Source: Takakia lepidozioides
Taxonomy: Eukaryota > Streptophyta > Takakiopsida > Takakiales > Takakiaceae
Assembly: GCA_030704615.1 (NCBI GenBank)
Contig: CM060734.1
Span: 4,960,001-5,024,000, forward strand
DNA: 64,000 nucleotides
Direction of reading: 5' to 3'
Below the pieces are notes generated by a model. It was not told the origin of the DNA. It was given only the letters and a program-made list of their open reading frames with translations, and did no database searches. Position 1 is the stretch's first letter; the number at the start of each line of letters is the position of its first letter. Shown piece after piece: positions 34,101-49,904 of the stretch. A program made the position numbers and the translations under genes.

Positions 34101-34250
34101 GATTCCTCCCGCTCTTGAGCGGCCTCGTTTTCGGAAACATGCATCGCTTCCTCAAACGACCGCCTCGGTGACACGTCGCCCCCATCGGGCTCACTAGGAT
34201 CATCATCTTTTGGGCCGTTCCGCTTTCGCTTTGGCTTGCCCGACCCATGA
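31180..34250 (-). pseudogene. Ty3 chromovirus gag-pol, truncated after RNase H
   Basis: Sibling of the element at 51260-58111. From the gag start (34248, where one G is missing relative to the sibling and breaks the frame) come gag, a CCHC knuckle [14 protein letters not shown] (about 33230), protease, reverse transcriptase and RNase H to DNVVADAL near 31180. The sequence there jumps to unrelated DNA, so integrase, chromodomain and 3' LTR are gone. Defects: a base lost near 33840, protease DTG changed to DTR, a TAG near 32278 before the reverse transcriptase, and the catalytic box reading SIDD instead of YIDD. The element cannot move on its own. Confidence 0.92.
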
Positions 34251-34289
34251 TGAGGCCAATCCCAAGGACGATCGCGTACTGAACTCTAA

Positions 34290-34301
34290 GCTCTGATACC
34301 A
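34290..34301 (-). other. Primer-binding site of the truncated Ty3 element
   Basis: TGGTATCAGAGC on the minus strand, two bases after the LTR end. It is complementary to the 3' end of initiator-Met tRNA, as in most plant chromoviruses. Confidence 0.85.
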
Positions 34302-34303
34302 AG

Positions 34304-35029
34304 TGTCGCGCACCTCACTTCGGTAAGCTCCCCCCTCAAGTCATAGTTACTCGCTTGATGCGCGCGCCTAACTCCCAACCTGGCCGCCGGGCCAACTTGG
34401 AGCTTCGGCTGCTCACCGGGGCATAACGGTCCCCCTTTGATCTCCCAAAGAACCCTCCAACGGTTTGGAACCAGCGGAATTCCCTTTGGTAGTTGGCAGT
34501 CCGGAACAGCTCCCCACTCTTTGGTCGCTTTTCGGCTCGCTCGCTTACTCACTAGTTTTTGGTCACCAACGGGCTTGCACCGCTCTCGGGGTTACTACTC
34601 CCTATATATACTTCTGTAGCTGTCCGTGGGGGTTTCACAAACAACCATGCCATTTTATGGCGAACCACCACGAACACCCTCGACTCCCGGTGATGAGTCG
34701 CGGTGAGTCTTGGCCCACCCACCACGGCCCCTATGGACCGTGATGAGTCCCAAGACTCCCCACGACTCCCACCACGAGGTCTCCGCCCTAGGGTGACTCC
34801 TATGCCACCCCCACTAAGTCCCGCTAAGCTACCACCACCCCTTGTGGAGCCACCCCCACCGCAACCCGGTGTGCGGGGCTCCACCTAGTGAGCGCCTCCG
34901 CCTCCTTGAGTGCCTTGGGCACTCAAGGGTGCTTCAGCCCCCCCATACCTATCGCTGCCACTGCCCCCACCACAGGGGCAGCCCCTCTTGTGTCCCGACC
35001 CCCTGCCCTCAAGGCAAAGGGCCGCGACA
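34304..35029 (-). repeat. 5' LTR of the truncated Ty3 chromovirus (726 bp)
   Basis: On the minus strand it begins TGTCGCGGCC and ends GCGCGACA. Length is 726, the same as the 5' LTR at 51260-51985, with strong similarity throughout. A TATA box (TATATATA, around 34604) is retained. The bases outside (CACTG at 35030-35034) have no partner because the other end is deleted. Confidence 0.92.
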
Positions 35030-35034
35030 CACTG

Positions 35035-35864
35035 CATGTAATCAGACGGGAGGCTGGGCTGTTGCCAAGGCGCTTAAGCCAGAGTTAATGGAATGGATGA
35101 AGTTCGTAGTTAATCGATTGACATTGAAGAAAGTGTCCACTTATGTAGCCTGGTCACAATTGAATGCGGTGGTATCAACAGTTCAAGGTTTTCAACTCAA
35201 TTGGGCAGAGTTTGTTTGCGGGAAGATCCATGAGGAATTGATCTCCAAAAGGAAGAGTGGGAAGACAAACATATTGAACTGTGCAATCTATTTGTCTATG
35301 ATTTTGCAGCATCGATTGAAGGTACCGGCCTCAGCCGATGTGATTGCTACCATGATTATTGACAAACCAGAGTCAAGGAAAGCGAATGAAAGGGTTTCAA
35401 CACTGGCGGCAGTTAATACCAGTGTTGCAATGGTGGTGTCGGGAGGCAAAAATGCAAGCAGCCAATCGTCTTTTGCAATGAAGATCCGTGACTTAGTTGA
35501 GGGATTGCAAGTGGTAACAGCAGAAGCCCTTGATCACGAGGACTTGCAAAAGGAATTGGCCGATTTGAGGGTTACGCATACTGCCACCCTATCGCGAAAT
35601 CAACAATTACAGCTTGCGTGGGATGATGCGAAGAAGAGAATGGAAGCGGATGCAAATGAACTCCAAAAATTTCAAGAGCAGTGGAAGATGAAAGAGATTC
35701 AGTATCAAACAACTGTTGTTGAGAAGGATGCAGCGATTGCCATGCAGACAGAGCAGATAAAGTCGAAGGAGGCTCATGTTAATGAATTGGAGAGGCAATT
35801 GACAGAGACTACCAAGCAAGTGGCGGAGATGGGGGTAGTTGCAGCCTACGGTGGACCAAAATGA
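35035..35864 (+). pseudogene. Gag-like coiled-coil protein, 5' end cut by an LTR
   Basis: Downstream of the LTR an open frame runs to 35864. It contains ELMEWMKFVVNRLTLKKVST, NWAEFVCGKIHEELISK, CAIYLSMILQHRL and then a long Glu/Gln/Lys-rich coiled coil (from about 35490). The true start is lost, since the frame enters the LTR at 35029. The NWA-x-F...EEL stretch resembles the relic at 3846-4500. I infer a gag-like or plant-transposon protein, not a host gene. Its last ten codons lie in an arm of a 26-bp inverted repeat. Confidence 0.45.
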
Positions 35865-36494
35865 GACACACCATGAGTCCCTAAAAGTACATAAAGGGGG
35901 ATGTGGCGAATCCTCAACCATTGGATTCGCTTCAATTTACGATCTCAACCGCCTATTATTGACCATTAAAGACTTTATTTTCCAGTTGCGATAATTTCAG
36001 ATCACGATAGTTTTTTTCAAATTTGACCTTGATCCACCCCGGGAGTCTACCCTTGGTCTATGTATTTAATGAAGTAGTGTTGATATTTCAAAGAATTCTA
36101 TACATAAAGGACTTTACGAAAGGCTCAAAATAGTACATAAAGTTTATTTTACTTAATATTTTTGAGTAAATGTTTTCATTCTAGATTCTTTATCCCTCAA
36201 AGCACATTTGGTTGAGTCCCTTTTTCCAATTCCCTATGAATCATGCTTTAAAAAAAGTCCATAACGGCCTTTTATATGGACTATAACAAATCATTATGGA
36301 CTTGTTCAAAAGTCCATAATTTCTAACCATTTGTTTTTTTGGTTATGAGACTTGGAATAGGGGAAATATATGTAGTTGAGCCTTCCCTTTTTACTATTAG
36401 CATTGCCATTTAGGAGTATGATAATTTACAACTAATCAAGATCCCAAAAAAACAGTGTTGTGACAACATTTTTGGTCCACCGTAGGCTGCAACT
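35836..36494. repeat. ~26-bp inverted repeats bounding a ~600-bp non-coding segment
   Basis: 'gttgcagcctacggtggacc' followed by 'aaaatg' at 35838-35863 recurs as its reverse complement at 36467-36492. Between them the DNA is AT-rich with repeats of 'tacataaag' and 'agtccataa'. It may be a small DNA transposon with terminal repeats, or the ends of two facing elements. No target duplication is evident. Confidence 0.6.
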
Positions 36495-36513
36495 GTCGAT
36501 GGGGAAACAACCT

Positions 36514-38045
36514 TCAACCATAGACACCCCTGAGGAACGATATGTAGCATTGCAGCAGGAGTTTGCTTCTTAGGGCTGGTGCCACCAATGCCCTACTGCC
36601 GAGGAAAGCTGACGGGGCGGTAGTGACAGTGGACAAAATACCCACACCACCGGAAGAGACGGGCAAGGTGGCTTGCTGTCGTGGCAAAAGTCCCTGAGCA
36701 CCCTCCAGAGCTCCTGGTCCTAGCAATCTCCCGAAGATAGTCATCATGGTAGTATCAAACCCAGATAAGGTGCAGGTACAGCACCATGTGGGTTCCTCCG
36801 AATTATCTCACCACAACGTGATCTCGTGTCCACCCGGATGGTGCAGCACTTCCCTCGAAATGCCGGCAATATCCTTGCAATTCTCCACTGTGACTCCGAC
36901 ACTCTTGTCTCCACAATGGGTATGTTGTACTGCGTTACTACAGATGGCTCGTTATGTTTCTCGGGCACGTGCCCTGTGCTCAAAGGAGATGGCGATCTTG
37001 AACGTGCAGGACTTGCGGTGCTCGACGAGACCTTCTTTGGCAACATTACGGGACCACGAGGGAGCGTGCAAATATTCTTGTCAGCTTGCCATGAATCCTC
37101 TTCTCCGCCAGATGCCTCGTCAGGTCTTCGTCTCACTAGACGGGTGTGAACATCTCCTTCCAAGTGTTGGCCTCTTCGAAGCAATGGCATGTCTCGAAGG
37201 CCCTCTCGCAAGGTTGCCGCCCACTTCCGAGGATTCTTCGATCTGGAGGCAGTCCGCATCAGCATTTCCTGCCTGTCCGGCCGCAAGCCCCACTGTTTCC
37301 CTTTCAAGAACTCGTTGTACGTGCATTGATGCATAATTGACCTCACAATGTCCTTCGTTGTGGCAGTAAGGATGTCCACCAGATGCGCCGCAGAGGAGGC
37401 ACGCCAGGAAGAATGTACTGATTCGGCCATGTTTGTTGTCGGCATGTCGGTGTCGGAGTCCAGACACATTTCCTGCACATGCACATTCTGAGGTTATAAG
37501 CAAGTTACAAATTATGACTAGCATAATATTGAAGGGGACGTGAATTCGTCCAACTCACCTCCCGCATATAGTCGCCGAACTAGAGGAAACGATAATGCCA
37601 CCATGCTAGCCAACTGACCATTGCTCCCTCGTCTGATTTCTTTACAGCACTTGACGTTGTCCACCAAGCCCGTATATATGCAAACTGTGTCTCTGCATCA
37701 TCCAAGGTGGGAGCACGCTTCCATGAAAGACACATGGAAAGATGCTCCTCTCTGAATTCTGGCGTCACGAGCCTGGTTGTGTACTGCGACAAGCTTTGCA
37801 GAAAATGGAACCCATAGGATCTCTCCTTGCCTTCCATCGGGACATTGGGTCTTCCCCGTACACCATTCGGATGGCAGCCCAATTTGCTTGTGCGTTGTCC
37901 GCCATGAAACCATGGAAATTGGGCGGGGGCAATCCCGCCCTGGCCATCTGTTCGTTTATTCCCTGCCAAAGAAGCATCTCCGATTGTTGCACTGTTGTCA
38001 CCAAGAAGCTGGAACCTCGATTGGCCTCTCAACAACCTCATGACT
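36514..38045 (-). pseudogene. DNA-transposase-like remnants (MULE-like, unclassified)
   Basis: Minus-strand frames carry GINEQMARAGLPPPNFHGFM then ADNAQANWAAIRMVYG (38004-37830), HFLQSLSQYTTRLVTPEF (about 37810-37750), and after a gap TNMAESVHSSWRASS with HQCTYNEFLKGKQWG (about 37440-37290). The order (an Asp-Asn block, then a YTT-LV block, then N-AESVH-W) resembles large plant and animal transposases of the MULE type. I cannot assign the family. Two frames are needed, and the sequence ends at the joint with a Copia gag at about 38050. Confidence 0.45.
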
Positions 38046-38059
38046 GACAGGGTGTTGGT

Positions 38060-38698
38060 CAGGTTCTAAGTTTACAGGACTCTAAATTGATGCATGTGCG
38101 TACAACTACAACTGCTAAAGAGACATGGGATAAGTTGGAGGCTCAATATGAGCAGAAGACATTAGCAAACAAACTATACCTTCTAAGACAACTGATGAAC
38201 ATACAGATGCAGTCAGGAGACACCATGACAAGTCACATCAATAAGCTTAGAGAATTGTCACTACAACTAGATGCAGTGGGAGAGTCGGTGAGTGATGGCA
38301 TGTTAGTAATGATTTTGTTATTAAGCTTGCCAGAGAACTATCACAACCTCATTACTGCTCTAGAGACTAGGACAGATGCTCTAACGTTGGAACTTGTAAG
38401 TGGGAGGTTGCTGCATGAGGAGTTGGAGATGAAGATGAAGGTAGAAGGGACATCTTCAAGTGATGAAAAAGCTTTTTATGTACAGAAGCTGAAGACGAAA
38501 CCCAAACAAGAGTCATATGGACAGAAACGGCAACAACCGCAGGAAAAGTTCAAGCGGAGAGGCAACTGTAATAATTGCCATGAGCCCGACCACTGGGCAC
38601 GAGAGTGCCCGCATCCAAAGAGGTTCGCAGAGAAGGGGCAAGCACATACAGTTGAGAATGCCTTTGGATTTATTCAATGGCTTGAAGTGCCTACTTAA
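38060..38698 (+). pseudogene. Ty1/Copia gag fragment
   Basis: The frame (first ATG 38090) contains AKETWDKLEAQYEQKTLANK, LRQLMNIQMQSGDTMTSHIN and LPENYHNLITALE, the standard UBN2-type Copia gag. A CCHC knuckle follows (CNNC-x4-H-x4-C, about 38566-38607). The N-terminus is missing and the frame ends soon after the knuckle, so protease and polymerase are absent. It abuts the transposase relics on the left. Confidence 0.85.
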
Positions 38699-39019
38699 AT
38701 ACACAAACCTCAACTTTAGAAAAATGACAATGAAAACGGCGATGAAAACGGGAGATAAAATCTTACAGATATCGTTTATATACATATAAACCACCTTAAT
38801 GCACATGAAGTACTAATGGGTTTATTGGTTTATGTGCAGTGACTTAACTGTGCGGTAGCGCAAAGGTCAATGCTTAGAGTGGCAGTATGGTCTATTAGTC
38901 AATTAGTTATCACGAGTTAGATGACGCAACTTGGTGGATGGTGCCACATGTCAATCTTGGGATCAGTTCAGATTGGTTGCAGTTAGATAATAAAGGATTT
39001 TTTTTTTTTTATTTTTTAT

Positions 39020-39263
39020 TTTATTTCCCCCCCCCCATGACGCCGAGAGGTCGCAATTTGCGACGCCCAGGGGTCACTGATCGGGGCACATTTCATGGTG
39101 CTCGAAATTTTTGTTGTGACCCCCTGGCAGTCGCAAAATTGCGACATTTTGGGTGCGACGGCGGTCCGTCGCAGATCGGGCCCGAGACCGGAGTGCATTG
39201 GACCCCATTTGCGATGGTTGGGCCGTCGCACGGCCGTTGCAAACCCCCCCTAAATGCTGTAGT
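39020..39263. repeat. GTCGCAA-palindrome cluster, possible CACTA transposon end
   Basis: 'gtcgcaatttgcgac' and 'gtcgcaaaattgcgac' plus 'gcgacggcggtccgtcgca' give several small inverted repeats within 200 bases. The right edge reads TGTAGTGG (39255-39262), which on the minus strand is a CACTACA terminus of the En/Spm (CACTA) type followed by subterminal GCGAC repeats. The opposite terminus was not found. Confidence 0.4.
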
Positions 39264-40903
39264 GGTTTATCTGCTATCACTTCATCTAACCTTACATGTG
39301 AGGACAATAACAATGATTCTTTAAAATAGAAATAGAATCAAGATAGAGCCTCTCAGGACAAGGGCTAAAGGGGTAAGATTATGTAATCAACACTTTCTGC
39401 ACACTAAAAATCAAGTTGTCAATCATCAAATCCGTTGCTTGGGAAGCGTAGCAAGGTGGAAAACCAACCTATGTAGATCCGATTTCCACAAATAGAAACT
39501 ATCTCACAGAAATCAAACAATGAAACCTACAAAGTGACGGAAATCAAAGAAGAGATTCGGAAGATCTCAAAAAGGCAAGGAATAATTGTCCAGAAAGTAT
39601 CCATGAAAACATTACTTCATCAAGAGCACCACCACCACAGGCAAGGTCCAAGCATCGACCTTGACCAACTCAGAGCAACAAGGATACATGGCAATGTGCC
39701 GTACTTCCACCCCTTCATTTGCGTAGACAGAACATAACCAACTTAAGGAGCTTCTACTCCAGGTGGTCCACCATACATGACATAATTCTGCACTGCACAG
39801 GTGTGTACTAGTTGAGCCCAAAAGCTTCTACAACCCAAGATCATTCGGTATATGACTTTGTATATGTGTGCCGTGCTGCACTACACTACATAAAGCGATG
39901 CAATTACATATATAGCAACAAAAAACAAGGTTGCATTTGTGGCTCACCTTAAGTTGCATGTGTTGGATCCCTTGGAGACATCGGAGTTCACGGACAATCT
40001 CTCAAAAACTTAAACCCTAAAAACCATAACAAAACGTAGCTCGGTCCTGCATTACACGCCTCCTCACGTATTAAATTAACCCCAGTTACAGCCCCAACTC
40101 AGCGTTTTTTTCATTGGCGACTTATCGCCAGATTTCGACCTCAAGGAAAAAAAACGGAATATTCTACCGTAAGTTCCCTGTTTTTTCATGGATGAAATCG
40201 CCAAACTTCTCCAAATACAAAATAAACTGTGGATGAATTTGCCAAATATGGCTGATAATGGATTAATGTATGGATGTGGATGATTGTATCCTAATTTCAG
40301 TGGATGAACAGAACGTACGACTATTTTTCGCAAAACTCTATAGCCACTCGTGCTGTTTTTCAAATTTCTAAAAAAAAATTGGGGCCCAACTTTTATCATG
40401 GATGGATTTACCATTTACTTCTTTTGAACAGAACAGTAAAATTTGCTTAACGTCCAGCGAATTTACAGAGCCTCAGCCAGTGGTGTGAGGAAGTGTTTCG
40501 TATAGGGGCCATTAGGGTTAGTGAACCCTCCAAGTTATAGATTCCCATACATGACATTGGGTATTCATCTCATCATGGTATATCAAAGAGTCCATCTGAG
40601 CCAATGACAATCTAGTTACAGCGAAATAAAGTGTTAATCTATGTGATGGCAGGGATATTATGCTATAAAGTATAACATTGTTTCCAGCATTGCTCCTCTT
40701 TACCTTGCATCAATTATGCAGTTGACACTAAGTCATGATTATACATGAAATGCATGTGCAGAGGTTGGATGTATTGAGGTGCTGGAATGTGACTGGTGTG
40801 TGCATTGTGATCCTGATACTTAATTTCCCCTTTTGTTGAGATAAGTGGAGCTACATAAGGATAACACACCAGTTCCCATTTTCCCTGTTCAGGTAAATGG
40901 AGC
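39264..40903. other. Intergenic, no recognisable gene
   Basis: Short frames on both strands without domains. The stretch is AT-rich from about 40040 to 40460. Confidence 0.45.
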
Positions 40904-40984
40904 TCATCTGGCAAAGCTGTTACCTGTTACTTTCCCATGTTGAGGAAAGGTCACAGGGAAAAAGAAAAATCTCCTTTTACAACT

Positions 40985-41437
40985 CTTTCCACACAAGACA
41001 AACGTACATCGTTCCCTCCCTGTTGCTCCACAGGGAACGTTCCGAAAACTCCTTGTGAAACCATGATCTTTGAGACTTTGAGAATCGATGTTTCCCCCGT
41101 AGATAACTTTCAGAAATATCTCGAGAGCCTTTGCACTTGCATCTGATACCTCCACCAGTGATGTATGATGCTCCTTGCAGTAATCCGTGGTAAACATAGC
41201 ACGAAATACTGGCGACATGCTGGCCAAAATGTTGCGGCGGGCTAGAATGCTAACGCCATCAGCAGACAGAATGGTGATGTCTGAGTGCAATCCCTCTTTA
41301 AGCAAACATTCAAGGTGCTTAACAACAAGAATTGCTACTCCTCCTTCAAGGGAGACATCAGCTCTCATCACTGTGTGTGATCGATTACTTGTATGTATAC
41401 GCTTGCACCGTGAGAATAATGCCCGCAGCGCCCTCAA
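40985..41437 (-). pseudogene. BTB/POZ-domain protein, partial
   Basis: The minus frame contains HSDITILSADGVSILARRN, NILASMSPVFRAMFTTDY and SLVEVSDASAKALEIFLKVI, a clear BTB/POZ dimerisation domain (about 41330-41090). BTB proteins often serve as CUL3 ubiquitin-ligase adaptors. The first ATG is at 41366; the frame is open upstream to about 41440 without a Met, so a missing upstream exon is likely. After the BTB the sequence turns to non-domain residues, and no BACK or other C-terminal part is found. It is either one exon of a larger gene or a decayed copy. A hydrophobic minus-strand stretch at about 41690-41540 could be another exon, but a stop follows it. Confidence 0.5.
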
Positions 41438-41449
41438 TGTCAGATAGGC

Positions 41450-42960
41450 AGATCAAGGCCTATTTTCCAATGGACGATTTCTTCACAGTATTTTGGCTAG
41501 AATATTTCATTACCCTAGTGCTCTATCTCTGGGCTAAATCAGCTGAAAATTCCTCGCTGGACAATCTGCCAAACTCGAGCAACGTAACTTGCGCGACCAA
41601 AGCAGTTATAGATAGTAATGGAAGTGCCAAGCTGAGGATTGCAAGCTCATGTCCAGCATACTTCCCAAGCTATTCTACAGTGCCTAGAGCACATACATTT
41701 AAAAAAGAACAAAGAGAAAGTTAAGCGCGCAATTATTTTTCCTAATTAGACTAACATGCATACAGGACGCATACAGCCACCCGGGCAATGCATGCGCACT
41801 CCATATTCGTGTGAACCAAATACCCACAACGGATCGACACCTCGCCAGAGTCTTTTGTTCCTGCAGGATTTCGGATCATTACATGGTCGAACCGCCAAAG
41901 CTGCTACTTGATAGTTTTCAGCTCATTATGTTTCCAGGCTTCCAAGTAGGGGCCATTATGGTCCATATATCCTTGAATGTACCGCAATGTTAGTCTCTGG
42001 ATTGGAATCTCAACGATGATAGATTTATCTTAAAACCTGCACATTCTCCTTCTCTACTGTAAATAATTTTCTTGAAAGATGTCTTTTATGTGTCTACTTG
42101 AGTTGCCAACTGCAGAGAAGTGCAAAAAGAGTGAACTTCCAAGATGCTCATGGAACACTCCACTCAAATATAGCGAGGAACAGAATACAAGTGATAGGTA
42201 GATAGTATTCCGTAACCATTGCCCCGGATGTCGACGATGTTTCCTGATTCCCTCTCAGTTCAATTGTCATGTGCATGAGTTTCTGGAGATAATCATCTGC
42301 GTAACTCTTAGGTGGCTGTCTCTTTGGATATCTGACAATTGATACCTGCAGTACTTCCTTGTGTGTTGATGAGCAGATGACTTCTACATTTGAGTGGCAA
42401 CATACCAGCAAGGAAACAAAGCATCTGCCACACTACAACATGACACAGCCGTAGTGAATGGGAGTGATCCCAATGGAGTCAACATGACACATCCATGTAG
42501 TGAAACATTTCTAGGAAAGTCCCTACAGCAACCCCAAAGCAAGAGCATGTCTTAGAGATCTGACAGCTTTGCATTGCATCCACAAAAAAGTCAGACAACA
42601 TGTCAACGCCAAATTATAATTAAACATCCAAATAGTACATTGTCTAGATATAGAGATTCAGCTCCAACACATGAAAGAGACCATTCTTCGGACACATAGT
42701 TCAAGCTGTCTCTTACACCACAAAGATGGCATTCGAGATCAAAACTTTTGCAGTTCCTGCATCCTACCACCGCAAAACTGAATTTTCACATTTGCGCTTA
42801 ACCTTTTTCTTCGAAGACCGTACCGACTGATGGTTTCGAAAGCACTCTGTTGAGACATTTGACATTGGAACCTCAAAAAGGTCGAAAAACGGTTAGTTCA
42901 CAGGAATGCTATCTCGTTAGTAGTTATCGAATTTCAAACACACTCTCTTAGCGGTCGAAC
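41450..42960. other. No firmly supported gene
   Basis: Minus-strand frames at about 41690-41540 and 42411-42148 (the latter ending in a hydrophobic tail, YYLPITCILFLAIF) look mildly protein-like. I recognise neither and cannot connect them by splice sites. The right part is probably the 3' UTR of the small heat-shock gene. Confidence 0.35.
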
Positions 42961-42963
42961 TCA

Positions 42964-43962
42964 TCAAGCACCTGGCTGCTTTGGAGCCTCGCCAGCAGAT
43001 CCCGCAGCAGATGTCCCTTTCTGAGCAGCATCTTGTCCACCACCCCCGGCACCCACGTCAATTCTGCGCGTCTCTTGCTTCTGTTCTTCGACTTTGGGCA
43101 CGACGATCTTCAGAACGCCAGTCTCAGCTTTGATTGCATTCAAGTTCGCATCCTCTGGCAGTCTGATCCTTCGCAGGAAGCGCCCACGAACGCGTTCCAC
43201 ACGGTGCCAAGTATCACCCGGTTGCACTTCCTCCTTCACACGTTCCCCACTAATTTTCAGCGTTCGGGGAGGCTCAATCTCGACTTGCACCTCAGCTCTG
43301 GTTACGCCTGAAAGCCCTCACAGACATACTTAGAACTTTAGTGCAGGAGGACTTCAGCGTCTAAAGACCTTAGTGCAGCTTATGTAGCATCCTCTCAACA
43401 GTCGTTCGAATTTCGAACAAGGAAACTTTCAAAGTTGTGACCTTAAAACTGTACAACGTTAACGTTCAGTATACATTGCTAAAGAGCACTGGACAAGCAA
43501 GTCTGACATGTCACTTCTATTCGCATAACCAAGAGAAATCGCCGAGACCTCTCTGTCCTCTTTTGGACAGTGCATGCATACAAGACAGCCATGTTATGAA
43601 ATTGCGGTCACGACAATATTGTGGCCATCAACACACATATCCGACGCCTCTACATGCGTCAACCAGACCCCTCATGTGTGAGGAATGTGCAGGGTGAACA
43701 TCTATCTCCCTTGGAAACCAGAGATGAAAATCCAGAGTACATCAGAGCATTAAAGTATACCTGGGAGGTCAATCTTGAAGATATGCTCTTTGGGTGTCTC
43801 AACCCAGTCGACATTGGTGGTGATAACGGCCTGGGCATCCCGTGCAACTGAGAACCGTGGATCACGGTTCCTGCCAGACTGGTTATTCCAAAGAGAAAAT
43901 GTAGTCGGATCCAAGTCAGACCACACTTTGCAGGTCCCACAAACAGGCGCAGCAACTGCCAT
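42964..43962 (-). CDS. Small heat-shock protein (HSP20/alpha-crystallin), two exons
   Basis: Exon 1 is 43962-43761 and exon 2 is 43307-42964, joined by a GT-AG intron of 453 bp inside the alpha-crystallin domain; the product is 181 residues. I take the first ATG (43962); the open frame upstream has no Met. The domain starts with VDWVETPKEHIFKIDLPG and continues over the splice with TRAEVQVEIEPPRTLKISGE, WHRVERVRGRFLRRIRLPE and GVLKIVVPK, typical plant sHSP motifs. Such proteins bind unfolding clients as ATP-independent oligomeric chaperones. There is no obvious organelle signal. The C-terminus is an unusual Gly/Ala/Gln-rich extension without a clear I-x-I motif. Neighbouring genes share its strand but are separate units. 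Confidence 0.92.
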
Positions 43963-44019
43963 CGCTTCTATCTTTAGACGCACTACGTAGATCTCACTAC
44001 AACCAAACACCAGGGCAAC

Positions 44020-45040
44020 GAACTTAAAACCTCAAAACCCACAACTTCGGGCAAAATCACAGAGCTCGCAACTTTGCAATGTGCAAATGCGAATGATCAG
44101 CACTCAGTCTGCTGGCAAAGGAGACGAAGACGCAATCTTCCACAGTTGGGTCTACGGCTGCGACCAAATCTATAAGAGGCCCGAGGAAGGATCCAGACAG
44201 GGCAAGGGATGGGCAGGGGATGGGTGGGGATGCATGTGCCACACGCTGTGCACGCCACCACTCCCTCGCATGCAACCTTCTTCACAATTTGCACCCAGGA
44301 CTCAGGAATCAGCAATGCACTGTCATCTTGCTGCTGACTACATCTGGCAGCTCATCACTCTCTCTAAAATTAGTAGCGTTTAGACACCGAACACATGCAT
44401 TGTGCATTGCATGTGTTCCAGCTTCTCGAGAGAAGATCATAGCCATCCTTGTTAAACATACCTCGAGTTTGACTTCAATCTGAACTGTGAGTTAGATAAT
44501 TGCGAAGGATTTTTATGCCTTTTGTTGTTCCTTGCTTGTATGGTTGGTCTGAATCCCAAAATGCAGTGATGCACTTCCTTGCTAACTATTCTGTCATTGG
44601 AAAAAGCGAGCAAGATTCCAGAATGATAAGGTTGAAAATTTTTCCTTCTGCCAAAAACTAAGTTGTTTGCCCACAATCATGTGAAGGGTTTTTGTCATGT
44701 GTTTTCCACTCCTATGTTCTCTCTTGGGTGAGAACTTAGGCCAAGAGAGAACATAGGCACAGCCGAACTTTACTCATGTTTGGGAAAGAAAAATTGGCTC
44801 TGACAACATTAAGTTCAGAATAACTGAACTTGGGAGATCAGACTAAATAACCAAGCTATTTCTTGCACATATAGAGAAAGACTCTCTCTTGAACACTAAG
44901 ATCCTCGTAGCCATGTCGCTGTACTAAGCCTGAATACATGTGGCATCAATATACACTTAACTTGTGATGGTGAATGATCTGAGTCATGACAAATGAATGC
45001 CACGTGTGCTTCTCTTAAAACAGGGGTGCCAAACCTTCCC
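44020..45040. other. Spacer between the heat-shock gene and the cytidylyltransferase
   Basis: Probably the sHSP promoter at the left and the cytidylyltransferase 3' UTR at the right. No other gene is seen. I could not identify a convincing heat-shock element or TATA box. Confidence 0.4.
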
Positions 45041-45046
45041 TGTTCA

Positions 45047-49380
<4,334 letters not shown>

Positions 49381-49742
49381 AATCTCTGTAAATGTAGCGC
49401 CTCTACTACGATTTCCCCTACCCTTCTGCCCCCGTCTCACTGTGTATTACAGATTTGTTTCCTAAAACATCCTTCTCCGCAAGCCAGCACAAAATCCTAC
49501 CAGTCCTCTTGATTACCAGGACTGAAACTTCCTTCTTTTCCTGTATTCTTCTACTGCTCCATTGGCGCAAAACCGACAACAACGGAGCAATCGACGTGAC
49601 TAGTCCCTAGCACAAAGATTTTGCGAATTGCAGCGAAATCTCCCCACCGATTGGATCCCTTCCAACACAACTCCCTCGCTTCTGAATTCCGCACAACAAT
49701 CATATATCCATCCTTCCAGCACCACAAAAATCGCAAAGCCCG

Positions 49743-49836
49743 GAAGCCTCTCCGGGAGTGCACGAAATTCAGGGATGCAGCGCGAGCTCAGATTCACGCT
49801 GGCTCGCCAGATTCTTTCTTTCTTCCTTTTCCTTTT
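49743..49836. repeat. Left copy of a duplicated segment in the cytidylyltransferase upstream region
   Basis: Bases 49743-49789 match 62688-62734 at 44 of 47 positions. After 25 bases present only here, 49815-49836 matches 62736-62757 with one difference. It lies 363-456 bases upstream of the cytidylyltransferase ATG. The two copies bracket the whole LINE-B/Ty3 block, as a target-site duplication would. Confidence 0.85.
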
Positions 49837-49858
49837 ATATATATATATATATATATAA
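49836..49858. repeat. TA dinucleotide repeat
   Basis: About 11 TA units between the duplicated segment and the 3' end of the LINE-B copy. Confidence 0.95.
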
Positions 49859-49904
49859 CAGGGGATAGAGGCCCTGGGATTTTGTTTTTTTTTGTTTTTT
49901 TTTT

